From the NCBI RefSeq assembly GCF_001563285.1, contig NZ_CP005188.1, positions 997,501 through 1,061,500 on the forward strand: a stretch of 64,000 bases of DNA. Reading direction: 5' to 3'. This document shows positions 25,389 to 33,383 of the stretch, in pieces. The position numbers and the translations under genes were made by a program. This stretch comes from Sphingobium sp. MI1205 (GTDB taxonomy: Bacteria; Pseudomonadota; Alphaproteobacteria; Sphingomonadales; Sphingomonadaceae). The notes beneath the pieces are model-generated. The model saw nothing but the letters and a program-made list of their open reading frames with translations, ran no database searches and was not told the origin of the DNA. Position 1 is the stretch's first letter. Each line of letters opens with the position of its first letter.

Positions 25389-25414
25389 AACAACGTTAAG
25401 ATAATTAAAGTTCC
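25389..25414 (-). promoter_or_regulatory. Candidate EcfG (general stress sigma) promoter, left arm
   Basis: Read on the minus strand, GGAAC (25414-25410) is followed after 18 bases by GTT (25391-25389). The consensus for alphaproteobacterial EcfG promoters is GGAAC, 16-17 bases, then CGTT; here the base before GTT is T. It lies just upstream of the histidine phosphatase start. A CGTT with a 14-base gap also occurs. Confidence 0.55.
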
Positions 25415-25526
25415 ATATCCGTAACGCGCACAATGAAGAAGAGGATAACATTACAAACTTATGTTTATGTAATATAACCAGTGTTGTTTTTCGAAGTTAC
25501 ATGCCGTTCAGATGGGTGAGTTTAGT

Positions 25527-25552
25527 GGAACTGGTGGGTAGAAGAAGATGTT
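25527..25552 (+). promoter_or_regulatory. Candidate EcfG promoter, right arm
   Basis: GGAAC at 25527-25531 is followed after 18 bases by GTT at 25550-25552 (TGTT), the same spacing as the opposed element at 25389-25414 and the element at 33328. Transcription would start near 25560, giving a leader of about 70 bases before the GTG start at 25629. Confidence 0.55.
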
Positions 25553-25628
25553 CCTTCTGCCATCGACGAAGTTCTTGAGGGGCAATGATTGCCCTCACGA
25601 TCTGAACACTCATTACAGGGGATTGGCC

Positions 25629-26741
25629 GTGGAGAAAATACTTGTCACGGGCGGCGCCGGTTTCATCGGCCGCGCCGTCTGTCGCGAATTGCTGGGGCGG
25701 GGGTACGAGGTGCGTGTGCTCGACTGCCTGGTCGAGCAAGTTCACGGCGAAGGGGAACGGCCTGCGGATCTGGACAACCAAGTGGAGCTTCAGCGCGGCG
25801 ACCTTCGTAATGGTCATGCCGTTGAGAAGGCGTTGCAAGGGATCGATGCCGTCGTCCATCTCGCCGCCGAAGTGGGTGTCGGCCAGTCGATGTACGAGGT
25901 CGAACGCTACACGTCCGTCAATGATGTTGGCACGGCGGTTTTGTTCGAGCGTTTGATCGATCGCCCGGTGCGGCGCGTCGTCACCGCGTCCTCGATGAGC
26001 ATCTATGGTGAAGGGCTTTACCGCGACGTCGATGGTAAAATTGTCCAGGATGCCGAGCGCGGCGCGGTCGGAGACGGGCAGAAGAATTGGGAACCGCTTG
26101 ACGGGGCCGGACGACCGTTGACCCCTGTCGCCACGCCGGAATGGAAGCGCCCCCAGCTCGCCTCAATTTACGCGCTCAACAAATATGTCCAGGAACGCAT
26201 CACCCACATCATGACCGCGCCCTATGGCATGGAGGGCGTTTGCCTGCGCCTCTTCAACGTCTACGGCCCCGGCCAGGCGCTTTCAAACCCTTATACCGGC
26301 GTGCTGGCCATCTTCGCCGCCCGGTTGCTCAACGGCCAGAGCCCGATGATTTTCGAGGATGGCGAGCAGCGGCGCGATTTCGTCCATGTGAGCGATGTGG
26401 CGCGCGCCTTTGCTGACGCGCTGGAACTGCCCCAGGCGGCGGGTGGCACCTTCAACATCGGCTCCGGGCAGGATCGTTCCGTCACCGAAGTCGCGCAGAA
26501 GCTGGCCGCCGCGATGGGCCGCGAAGATATAGAACCGGAAATCGTCGGGAAGGCGCGGTCGGGCGACATTCGCCACTGCTTCTGCGACACGCGACTTGCC
26601 GAAGATGTGCTTGGCTTTCGTGCGCGGCAGGAGTTCAGCCAGGGCCTTGCCGAACTGGCCGAATGGGTGGCGCTGCAGACCGCCGACGATCGCGTCAATC
26701 AGGCGCGCGCCGAGCTAGAGGCAAGGGGGCTGGTGGCATGA
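25629..26741 (+). CDS. NAD-dependent NDP-sugar epimerase/dehydratase
   Basis: The 370-residue extended SDR has the N-terminal motif ILVTGGAGFIGRAVCRELL, the catalytic region TASSMSIYGEG and YALNKYVQERI (YxxxK), and the conserved RLFNVYGPGQALSNPYTG and RRDFVHVSDVARAF. The last two resemble dTDP-L-rhamnose 4-epimerase-like enzymes (WbiB type). GTG at 25629 is chosen since it starts the Rossmann strand and AGGGG lies upstream; the frame is open back to 25548. It is the first gene of the right arm; the next gene overlaps its stop. Confidence 0.88.
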   Translation: MEKILVTGGAGFIGRAVCRELLGRGYEVRVLDCLVEQVHGEGERPADLDNQVELQRGDLRNGHAVEKALQGIDAVVHLAAEVGVGQSMYEVERYTSVNDVGTAVLFERLIDRPVRRVVTASSMSIYGEGLYRDVDGKIVQDAERGAVGDGQKNWEPLDGAGRPLTPVATPEWKRPQLASIYALNKYVQERITHIMTAPYGMEGVCLRLFNVYGPGQALSNPYTGVLAIFAARLLNGQSPMIFEDGEQRRDFVHVSDVARAFADALELPQAAGGTFNIGSGQDRSVTEVAQKLAAAMGREDIEPEIVGKARSGDIRHCFCDTRLAEDVLGFRARQEFSQGLAELAEWVALQTADDRVNQARAELEARGLVA

Positions 26742-27823
26742 GCCGCGCGGACAGACGGCCCGTCTTGGTGACGGGTGGCGCCGGCTTCATCGGCTGCAAC
26801 ATCGCCGACCGGCTGGCGAGCGAAGGCGAGGAAGTTCTCATCTATGACTCGCTCGCTCGCCCCGGCGTCGAGCGCAACCTCGCTTGGCTGGAGGAGCGGC
26901 ACGGTGCCGCTATCATATCGGAGATAGGCGACACACGAGAGATGAGCCGCGTCGCCAGGCTGGTGGGCAGGGCCAAGGCCGTGTTTCATATGGCCGCACA
27001 GGTGGCGGTGACGACCAGCTTCATTGATCCGCGCGTGGATTTCGAAGTCAATGTGCTCGGAACGCTCAACGTGCTTGAAGCGGCGCGCCATTGCGCCACG
27101 CCGCCGCCTGTGATCTTCGCCTCCACCAACAAGGTCTATGGCAATCTTGAGGATCTGGAGATGCCGCTGGTCGATGGCGCCTACAAGCCCACCGATCCTA
27201 CCATCCGCGCGCACGGTATCGACGAAAGCCGCCCGCTCGATTTTCACACGCCCTATGGATGCTCCAAGGGCGCGGCAGATCAATATGTCCTCGACTATGC
27301 GCGTAGCTTCGGCGTTCCGGCCGCCGTGCTGCGGATGAGCTGCATCTATGGTCAGCGGCAAATGGGAACGGAGGATCAGGGCTGGGTCGCCCATTTCCTC
27401 ATCAGCGCGCTCCAGGGACGAAGCATCATTGTCTATGGCGATGGCTGCCAGGTGCGCGACATTTTGGATGTGAGCGACGCAGTGGACGCCTATCTCGCAG
27501 TCTGGCGCAACATCGATCGGCTCGCTGGCCAAGCCTTCAATCTGGGCGGCGGCGTCGAGAATGCCGTTAGCCTGCGACAGATCCTCGCCTTCATCGGCGA
27601 CTATCTCGAACGCCCGCTGGCATTGGAGACGTCGGAATGGCGCGCGGGTGACCAGCGCTATTTCGTGGCGGATACGCGGATGTTGACGGAAGCGACCGGC
27701 CTTCATGTGCGCAAGCCTTGGCGCGAAGGGGTGGTGGATCTGGCCGACTGGCTCATCGCCGAGCGGCGCCAGCCGACGCAGAATGTGGAAGCGTCGGCCC
27801 GGCAGACGGCGAGGGCGATGTGA
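26738..27823 (+). CDS. NDP-sugar epimerase, CDP-paratose 2-epimerase-like
   Basis: The 361-residue extended SDR shows VLVTGGAGFIGCNIADRL, HMAAQVAVTTSFIDPR, ASTNKVYGN and TPYGCSKGAADQYV (YxxxK), then RMSCIYGQRQMGTEDQGWVA. The STNKVYG and GTEDQGWVAHF motifs are characteristic of CDP-paratose/tyvelose 2-epimerases and their relatives, so it probably epimerises C2 of a nucleotide sugar; the exact sugar cannot be inferred. It begins in an ATGA overlap with the first epimerase and ends in a TGATG overlap with the glycosyltransferase. Confidence 0.88.
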   Translation: MSRADRRPVLVTGGAGFIGCNIADRLASEGEEVLIYDSLARPGVERNLAWLEERHGAAIISEIGDTREMSRVARLVGRAKAVFHMAAQVAVTTSFIDPRVDFEVNVLGTLNVLEAARHCATPPPVIFASTNKVYGNLEDLEMPLVDGAYKPTDPTIRAHGIDESRPLDFHTPYGCSKGAADQYVLDYARSFGVPAAVLRMSCIYGQRQMGTEDQGWVAHFLISALQGRSIIVYGDGCQVRDILDVSDAVDAYLAVWRNIDRLAGQAFNLGGGVENAVSLRQILAFIGDYLERPLALETSEWRAGDQRYFVADTRMLTEATGLHVRKPWREGVVDLADWLIAERRQPTQNVEASARQTARAM

Positions 27824-28902
27824 TGGCGGGCGGGCATCTTTTGCTCACCGCAGATGCCGTCGGCGGGGTATGGCAATATTCGACCGATCTGGCGGCCGCG
27901 CTCCAGCCCTTTGGTTGGGAAGTGACGCTGGCCACGATGGGTCCGCCCTTGAGCGAGGTGCAGAGGAGCGAAGCCGCAGCCATCCCCAACCTGCAGGTCG
28001 TGGAAACGGGGCTAGAGCTGGACTGGCTGGCTACCGACGCCGCGTCTGTGCTCGCTGCCGAAACGCGGCTTGCCGAGTTGGCGGCCGATCTGCGGGTTGA
28101 CCTGGTGCAGCTTCACACGCCTGCGCTGGTGAGTGCGGGACGCTATGCCTGTCCCGTCGTTGCCGTGCTGCACAGCTGCGTAGCGACCTGGTGGTCGGCT
28201 GTGAAGGAAGGCCCGATGCCCGCCGACTTCGCCTGGCGCTCAGGCTTGGTGCAGCACGGCCTGAAGCGCGCCATGCTGGCGGTCGCTCCAAGTGCGGCTT
28301 TCGCGCAGATGGCGCACCTCCACTATGGCGTGGTGCCGCTCGCGGTCCATAACGGCCGCTTCCTCCTCGTCCGCCCGCGCGCGATGGAGGACAGCGTCTT
28401 CACTGCGGGGCGTCTCTGGGACGAAGGCAAGAATCTGGGCGTTCTGGACGAAGTGGCCGATCGTCTCGCCTTGCCTTTCAACGCTGCTGGTCCGGTCAGT
28501 GGGCCAGGTGGCGCATCGATCAGATTCCGCGCGCTGCAGCCCCTTGGCACGCTCGACACGGGAGCGCTAGCGGATCAGCTCGCCAGCAAACCGCTGTTCG
28601 TCTCCGCCGCCCTTTACGAACCGTTCGGCTTGGCGGTGCTGGAGGCGGCGATCGCTGGTTGCGCGCTCATCCTCTCCGACATTCCGACTTTTCGCGAACT
28701 GTGGGACGGCGCGGCAATCTTCGTGGACCCCAACGATGCGCACGGCTTTGTTTCGGCGATCAACGAGACGATCGAAAATGTCGCCGCCCGGCAAGAGGCG
28801 GGCAGGCGGGCGCAGAAACGCGCGCGCCGCTATACACCAGCAGCCATGGCCGCGACGATGGCTCGGCACTACGCGGCGCTCCAGCGGAGGGCTGCGGCAT
28901 GA
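27823..28902 (+). CDS. GT4-type glycosyltransferase
   Basis: The 359-residue protein has a GT-B fold. The N-terminal half starts LLLTADAVGGVWQYSTDLAA (donor-acceptor loop of GT4 enzymes), and the C-terminal half has TAGRLWDEGKNLGVLDEVAD and the E-x7-E motif in LYEPFGLAVLEAAIAGCALI, which binds the nucleotide sugar. It transfers a sugar in the cytoplasm. The start shares a base with the preceding stop (TGATG), and its stop overlaps the first CgeB gene, so translation of the whole arm is coupled. Confidence 0.9.
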   Translation: MAGGHLLLTADAVGGVWQYSTDLAAALQPFGWEVTLATMGPPLSEVQRSEAAAIPNLQVVETGLELDWLATDAASVLAAETRLAELAADLRVDLVQLHTPALVSAGRYACPVVAVLHSCVATWWSAVKEGPMPADFAWRSGLVQHGLKRAMLAVAPSAAFAQMAHLHYGVVPLAVHNGRFLLVRPRAMEDSVFTAGRLWDEGKNLGVLDEVADRLALPFNAAGPVSGPGGASIRFRALQPLGTLDTGALADQLASKPLFVSAALYEPFGLAVLEAAIAGCALILSDIPTFRELWDGAAIFVDPNDAHGFVSAINETIENVAARQEAGRRAQKRARRYTPAAMAATMARHYAALQRRAAA

Positions 28903-30014
28903 AGATCCGCTACTTCACCCATTCGCTGCTGTCCTGCTGGAACCATGGCAACGCCCATTTCCTGCGAGGCCTTCTGCGCGAACTCGGCGCCATGGGGCAT
29001 GACGTGCTCGCGCTGGAGCCGGAAGGCAATTGGAGCCTGTCCAACCTGCTCGCCGATCATGGCGAACAAGGACTCTTGGCGTTCCGCACCGCCTATCCCG
29101 AGCTTGCGACCCATAGCTATGGCCCGGACGCCGACCTCGACGAGATGCTCGATGGAGCGGACCTCGTCATCGTTCACGAGTGGAACGACCCTGCGCTGGT
29201 CTCCCGGATCGGCGCCAAGCGGGCAGGGGGAGGGGCTTTCACCCTGCTGTTCCATGACACGCATCATCGCGCCGTGTCCGACCCGGAGGCAATCCGCGCT
29301 TTCGACCTGTCGGGCTTCGACGGCGTCCTCGCGTTCGGCGAGGCGCTGTCGGACGTCTATCGCCGCTGGGGCTGGGGTAGCAGGGTCTGGACCTGGCATG
29401 AAGCGGCCGACATCCGACACTTTCATCCCCCAGAGCAGGAAGGCGAGCGCCACGGCCTCGTCTGGGTCGGCAACTGGGGGGATGGCGAGCGGACTGCCGA
29501 GCTGGAGGACTTTCTTTTCCGGCCGGCGCAAGAGGCGCAGCTTGCCCTGGATATTTACGGCGTGCGCTATCCGGCAGACGCCCTCGCTATGCTGAAGCGC
29601 TATGGCGCCGCCTATCATGGATGGGCGGCCAATGCGGCGGCCCCCATGATCTTCGCCCGGCATCTTGCGACCGTCCATGTGCCGCGCCGCTATTATACGC
29701 AGTTGCTGCCTGGAATCCCGACTATCCGCGTGTTCGAGGCGCTTGCCTGCGGCATTCCGCTCCTATCCGCGCCCTGGAGCGACAGCGAGGGGCTGTTCCG
29801 TCCGGGCAGGGATTTCCTCTTCGCCCGCGATGGCGCGGAGATAACACGCCACCTCCGCGCCATCAGCGCCGATCCCGATCTGCGTTCCTCGCTCGTTCGC
29901 AGTGGCCTTCAAACCATTCGCAGCCGTCACAGCTGCGCCCATCGCGCCCGTGAGCTGATGGACATTGTGGAAAGCCTCAACACGCCATTCCAAATCGTCA
30001 GGAGCGTTGCATGA
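28899..30014 (+). CDS. CgeB-type glycosyltransferase 1
   Basis: The 371-residue protein opens with MKIRYFTHSLLSCWNHGNAH and contains LAFGEALSDVYRRWGWGSRV, HEAADIRHFHP, LVWVGNWGDGERT, and a C-terminal TIRVFEALACGIPLLSAPWS. The layout fits the CgeB family (a GT-B glycosyltransferase with a C-terminal Glyco_trans_1_2 domain, named for Bacillus spore-coat CgeB). It is the first of three tandem members that share the layout but differ strongly in sequence. Acceptor and donor are unknown. Coupled to neighbours by ATGA at both ends. Confidence 0.82.
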   Translation: MKIRYFTHSLLSCWNHGNAHFLRGLLRELGAMGHDVLALEPEGNWSLSNLLADHGEQGLLAFRTAYPELATHSYGPDADLDEMLDGADLVIVHEWNDPALVSRIGAKRAGGGAFTLLFHDTHHRAVSDPEAIRAFDLSGFDGVLAFGEALSDVYRRWGWGSRVWTWHEAADIRHFHPPEQEGERHGLVWVGNWGDGERTAELEDFLFRPAQEAQLALDIYGVRYPADALAMLKRYGAAYHGWAANAAAPMIFARHLATVHVPRRYYTQLLPGIPTIRVFEALACGIPLLSAPWSDSEGLFRPGRDFLFARDGAEITRHLRAISADPDLRSSLVRSGLQTIRSRHSCAHRARELMDIVESLNTPFQIVRSVA

Positions 30015-31117
30015 AGATCGCCTTTTACGGCTCCAGCCTGCTTTCCTCCTACTGGAACGGCGCTGCCACCTATTATCGTGGCATTTTGCGTGAGCTGGCG
30101 CAGCGGGGCCATCAGGTCAGCTTCTACGAGCCCGACGCCTTCGACCGGCAGCAGCATCGCGACATCGATCCACCCGATTGGGCGCGGGTGGTGGTCTATC
30201 CCGCAACGCCCGAAGCGTTGCTGCGTGTGATGGATGAGGCTGCGGAGGCCGATGTGGTGGTGAAGGCGAGCGGCGTGGGCGTATTCGACGATGAATTGTT
30301 GGAAGGGGTGATGCAGCGCGCGCGACCGCATGCGCTGCGACTCTTCTGGGATGTCGATGCCGCCGCTACGCTCGACGAGATGCGTGCCCGTCCCGACCAT
30401 CCGGTGCGGCGCGCGCTGCCCGGCCTCGACCTGGTTCTGACCTATGGTGGGGGCGAACAGGTGGTCAGTGCCTATCAAGCGATGGGGGCGGCGGAGTGCT
30501 TTCCCATTTACAACGCGCTCGATTCGGAGACCCACCATCCCGTCGCACCCGATCCGCGCTTTTCGGCTGATCTCGCGTTCCTGGGCAATCGCTTGCCTGA
30601 CCGCGAACAGCGGGTGGAGGAGTTTTTCCTGAAGCCTGCCGCCCGCTTGCCCGACCAGCGCTTCCTGATCGGCGGCAATGGCTGGGAGACGAAGGCGATG
30701 CCCGCCAATGTCCGCCATCGCGGCCACGTCTACACGGCCGAGCATAACGCCTTCAACTGCACTCCACGCGCCGTGCTCAACGTAGCGCGCGACAGCATGG
30801 CGCATATCGGCTTTTCCCCCGCCACCCGCGTGTTCGAGGCGGCAGGAGCCGGTGCTTGCCTCATCACCGATGCCTGGGAAGGAATAGAATTGTTCCTGAA
30901 GCCGGGCGAGGAAGTGCTGGTGGCGCGCGACGGTCAGGATGTCGCGGATCACCTAGCAAGTCTGACGCCTGAACGCGCCAGGAGGATCGGACAGGCGGCG
31001 CTCGCCCGCGTCCTTGCCGAGCATTCCTATAAACTTCGCGGTGCTCAAATTGACGTAATCCTGCGCGATCGCTGCGCGAGGCGGCGTCAGTTCCAGCATG
31101 TCATGGAGGGAGCATGA
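30011..31117 (+). CDS. CgeB-type glycosyltransferase 2
   Basis: The 368-residue protein starts MKIAFYGSSLLSSYWNGAAT and contains YYRGILRELAQRGHQVSFYE, DLVLTYGGGEQVV, DLAFLGNRLPDREQRVEEFF and the C-terminal ATRVFEAAGAGACLITDAWE. It has the same GT-B/CgeB plan as the flanking genes, including an identical opening logic (MK-h-h-h-x-SLLSxxWNG) that suggests duplication. Overlaps of four bases on both sides indicate coupled translation. Confidence 0.83.
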   Translation: MKIAFYGSSLLSSYWNGAATYYRGILRELAQRGHQVSFYEPDAFDRQQHRDIDPPDWARVVVYPATPEALLRVMDEAAEADVVVKASGVGVFDDELLEGVMQRARPHALRLFWDVDAAATLDEMRARPDHPVRRALPGLDLVLTYGGGEQVVSAYQAMGAAECFPIYNALDSETHHPVAPDPRFSADLAFLGNRLPDREQRVEEFFLKPAARLPDQRFLIGGNGWETKAMPANVRHRGHVYTAEHNAFNCTPRAVLNVARDSMAHIGFSPATRVFEAAGAGACLITDAWEGIELFLKPGEEVLVARDGQDVADHLASLTPERARRIGQAALARVLAEHSYKLRGAQIDVILRDRCARRRQFQHVMEGA

Positions 31118-32193
31118 AACTCGTCGTCCTCGGCCTCAGCCTCTCTTCCTCATGGGGCAACGGCCATGCCACCACCTTCCGCGCACTGCTCTCGGCTTTC
31201 GCCGATCGGGGGCACGAGATCCTGTTCCTGGAACGCGACGTCCCATGGTATGCCAGCCAGCGCGACCTGATCGACCCGCCCTATTGCCGTCTGCAATTCT
31301 ATCAGGATCTGGTCGACCTGGACCACTGGCGATCGGAGATAGCGGCGGCGGACGCGGTCATGGTCGGCTCCTATGTGCCCGATGGCATAGCGGTCGGCGA
31401 TTATGTCCAGCGGCATATGCGGGGCGTCGCCGCCTTCTACGACATCGACACGCCGGTCACGCTTGCCAGCCTGGATGAGGGATGCTGCGAATATCTCTCG
31501 CCCGGCCTCATCCGGGGCTATGATCTCTATTGCTCCTTTACCGGTGGCCCAACACTCGACCGGATCGAGCAGCATCATGGCTCCCCCATGGCGCGGGCGC
31601 TTTACTGCTCAGTAGATGTAAGCGCTTATCGGCCAATGGAGGTGCCCAAGCGCTGGGACCTGTCTTATCTCGGGACTTACAGTCCGGATCGTCAGCCAAC
31701 GCTTGAGCGACTGCTGATCCAACCTGCGCGGTTGATGCCGGAGAAACGCTTTGTGGTGGCGGGGCCGCAATATCCCGACGATATCGAGTGGCCGGCCAAT
31801 GTCGAGCGGATTGACCATTTGCCGCCCAGCGAACACGCAGCCTTCTATTCCGCGTCCCGCTACACGCTGAACGTCACGCGCGCCGACATGATCGCGGCCG
31901 GCTGGTCGCCTTCGGTCCGGCTGTTCGAGGCGGGCGCCTGTGGCACGACGATCATCTCGGACGTGTGGACGGGGCTTGAACATCTGCTGACGCCCAATCG
32001 CGAGATCCTGTTCGCCTGGAACAGCGAGCAGGTGATTGTGGCGCTAGATGAAGGCCGCGCCTCTGTCGGCGCGGCGGCCCGCAGTCGCATTCTGGCGGAG
32101 CACGCGTCGCAAGCCCGAGCGCGGGAACTGGAAATCTATCTGCGAGATGCTGCTGTAATGCAGTCGCAGGCGCGGATGGCGGCAGCAGAATGA
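31114..32193 (+). CDS. CgeB-type glycosyltransferase 3
   Basis: The 359-residue protein begins MKLVVLGLSLSSSWGNGHAT and contains FYDIDTPVTLASLDEG, YDLYCSFTGGPTLDRIE, WDLSYLGTYSPDRQPTLERL and SVRLFEAGACGTTIISDVWT. It is the best match of the three to the CgeB consensus; the conserved pattern SW-GNGHAT near the N-terminus and E in LFEAGACG would contact the donor. It overlaps the second CgeB gene (ATGA) and is followed after 16 bp by the UDP-glucuronate decarboxylase gene. Confidence 0.85.
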   Translation: MKLVVLGLSLSSSWGNGHATTFRALLSAFADRGHEILFLERDVPWYASQRDLIDPPYCRLQFYQDLVDLDHWRSEIAAADAVMVGSYVPDGIAVGDYVQRHMRGVAAFYDIDTPVTLASLDEGCCEYLSPGLIRGYDLYCSFTGGPTLDRIEQHHGSPMARALYCSVDVSAYRPMEVPKRWDLSYLGTYSPDRQPTLERLLIQPARLMPEKRFVVAGPQYPDDIEWPANVERIDHLPPSEHAAFYSASRYTLNVTRADMIAAGWSPSVRLFEAGACGTTIISDVWTGLEHLLTPNREILFAWNSEQVIVALDEGRASVGAAARSRILAEHASQARARELEIYLRDAAVMQSQARMAAAE

Positions 32194-32209
32194 CAAGGAC
32201 GATCGGCTG

Positions 32210-33256
32210 ATGACGAAGAACAAGAATGTAAGCTTGGTCGCTGGCGGGGCCGGCTTCATCGGCTCCCATTTGTGCCGAGCGTTGCTCGATCGCGGCGACG
32301 ATGTGATTTGCATCGACAATCTGCAAACCTCGCGCGAGGTCAATCTGGAGATGCTGGAAGGCCATCGCGCCTTTACCTTCTTCCGCGCCGACATCGTCGA
32401 TCCGCTGCCTGATGCGGTTACGCGGCGGCGGGACATCAGCCGAATCTACAATCTCGCCTGTGCCGCGTCCCCGCCCCAATATCAGGCGGACCCGGAGCAT
32501 ACGATGCTGACGAGTGTGCTGGGCACCGACCGGCTGTTGCGGCTGGCGGAGCAATGTGGCGCGCGTTTCCTGCTCACCTCCACCAGCGAAGTCTATGGTG
32601 ATCCCGAAGCGCATCCGCAGCGAGAGGATTATCGCGGCTGGGTGAACTGCACTGGCCCGCGCGCCTGCTATGACGAAGGAAAGCGCGCGGCCGAAGCTAT
32701 GTCATTCGACTTTGCTCGCCTCGGACGCGCTGACGTTCGCGTGGCGCGCATCTTCAATACTTATGGGCCCAACATGCACCCTGATGATGGCCGCGTTATT
32801 TCAAACCTCGTCTGCCAGGCGCTTTCGGGGCAAGATATCACCATCTACGGCGACGGATCGCAGACGCGCAGCTTCTGCTTCGTTTCGGACATGGTGGATG
32901 GGCTGCTCCGGTTGATGGAAGCCCCTGTGCCGGACCTGGCGCCCGTCAATCTGGGTAATCCGGAAGAACATCGAATCCTCGACCTGCTCGACCATGTCGT
33001 TGCAGAGACCGGCACGATCTCGGACGTGAGGTTCACGCCGCTTCCCGTCGATGATCCGCGTCGGCGGCGCCCCGACATCAAGCGGGCGCGCAACTTGTTG
33101 GGATGGGAACCACAGGTCTCGCTCAAGGACGGATTGGCGATAACCTGCGCCTTCTTTGCCAAGGAAATCGGCATTCCAGCGCGGCGCAATAACATCGGAA
33201 GAGCATCGAATGTCAGTAGGGCTTACTCCTCCAGCGCTAGCGTGGCCGCAGAATGA
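32210..33256 (+). CDS. UDP-glucuronate decarboxylase-like SDR
   Basis: The 348-residue protein shows VAGGAGFIGSHLCRALLDRG, the UXS hallmark YNLACAASPPQYQADPE, TSTSEVYGDPEAHPQ and GPRACYDEGKRAAEA (YxxxK), and RIFNTYGPNMHPDDGRVISN. UDP-glucuronate decarboxylase makes UDP-xylose from UDP-glucuronate. It fits the beta-xylosidase-like gene in the left arm and suggests a pentose in the product. The last 25 residues (after KEIGIPARRN) are a non-conserved tail. It is the last gene of the right arm. Confidence 0.9.
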   Translation: MTKNKNVSLVAGGAGFIGSHLCRALLDRGDDVICIDNLQTSREVNLEMLEGHRAFTFFRADIVDPLPDAVTRRRDISRIYNLACAASPPQYQADPEHTMLTSVLGTDRLLRLAEQCGARFLLTSTSEVYGDPEAHPQREDYRGWVNCTGPRACYDEGKRAAEAMSFDFARLGRADVRVARIFNTYGPNMHPDDGRVISNLVCQALSGQDITIYGDGSQTRSFCFVSDMVDGLLRLMEAPVPDLAPVNLGNPEEHRILDLLDHVVAETGTISDVRFTPLPVDDPRRRRPDIKRARNLLGWEPQVSLKDGLAITCAFFAKEIGIPARRNNIGRASNVSRAYSSSASVAAE

Positions 33257-33272
33257 GCGCGCGCTTGGACCC

Positions 33273-33293
33273 TGTTAGAGAAATACACTAACA
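33273..33293. repeat. Small inverted repeat downstream of the cluster
   Basis: TGTTAG (33273-33278) and CTAACA (33288-33293) are exact inverted repeats around a 9-base AT-rich spacer, 20 bp past the decarboxylase stop and 35 bp before an EcfG-like -35. This could be an operator half-site pair; no regulator is identified. Confidence 0.3.
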
Positions 33294-33299
33294 CATGTT

Positions 33300-33321
33300 G
33301 GCAAAGCCCTTTTCCTTTGCC
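33300..33321 (+). terminator. Terminator-like hairpin after the glycan operon
   Basis: GGCAAAG (33300-33306) and CTTTGCC (33315-33321) form a perfect 7-bp stem with an 8-base pyrimidine loop. It follows the last cluster gene and precedes the next promoter. There is no T-tract after it, so termination might need another factor. Confidence 0.4.
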
Positions 33322-33327
33322 GATCGG

Positions 33328-33353
33328 GGAACAGCTCCCCCGGGTGCTTTGTT
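33328..33353 (+). promoter_or_regulatory. Candidate EcfG promoter of the SRPBCC/dehydrogenase operon
   Basis: GGAAC at 33328-33332 and GTT at 33351-33353 are 18 bases apart (TGTT after 17), matching the spacing of the two elements in the 25.4-25.6 kb region. It lies about 30 bp upstream of the ATG at 33384, leaving room for a leader with AAGGATC as ribosome-binding site. Position, spacing and spot-on -35 together make it the best EcfG candidate in the window. Confidence 0.65.
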
Positions 33354-33383
33354 GACGCGATACCCATTCAGCAAGGATCAGCC

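Larger units (their letters stand above)
25378..25628. other. Divergent control region of the inositol/glycan cluster
   Basis: This 251-bp region holds the two opposed candidate EcfG promoters and an unusually AT-rich core (25390-25500, with runs such as AATTAAAG and TTATGTAATATAACC), in strong contrast to the surrounding DNA. No gene is visible. Both arms of the cluster start from here. Confidence 0.6.
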
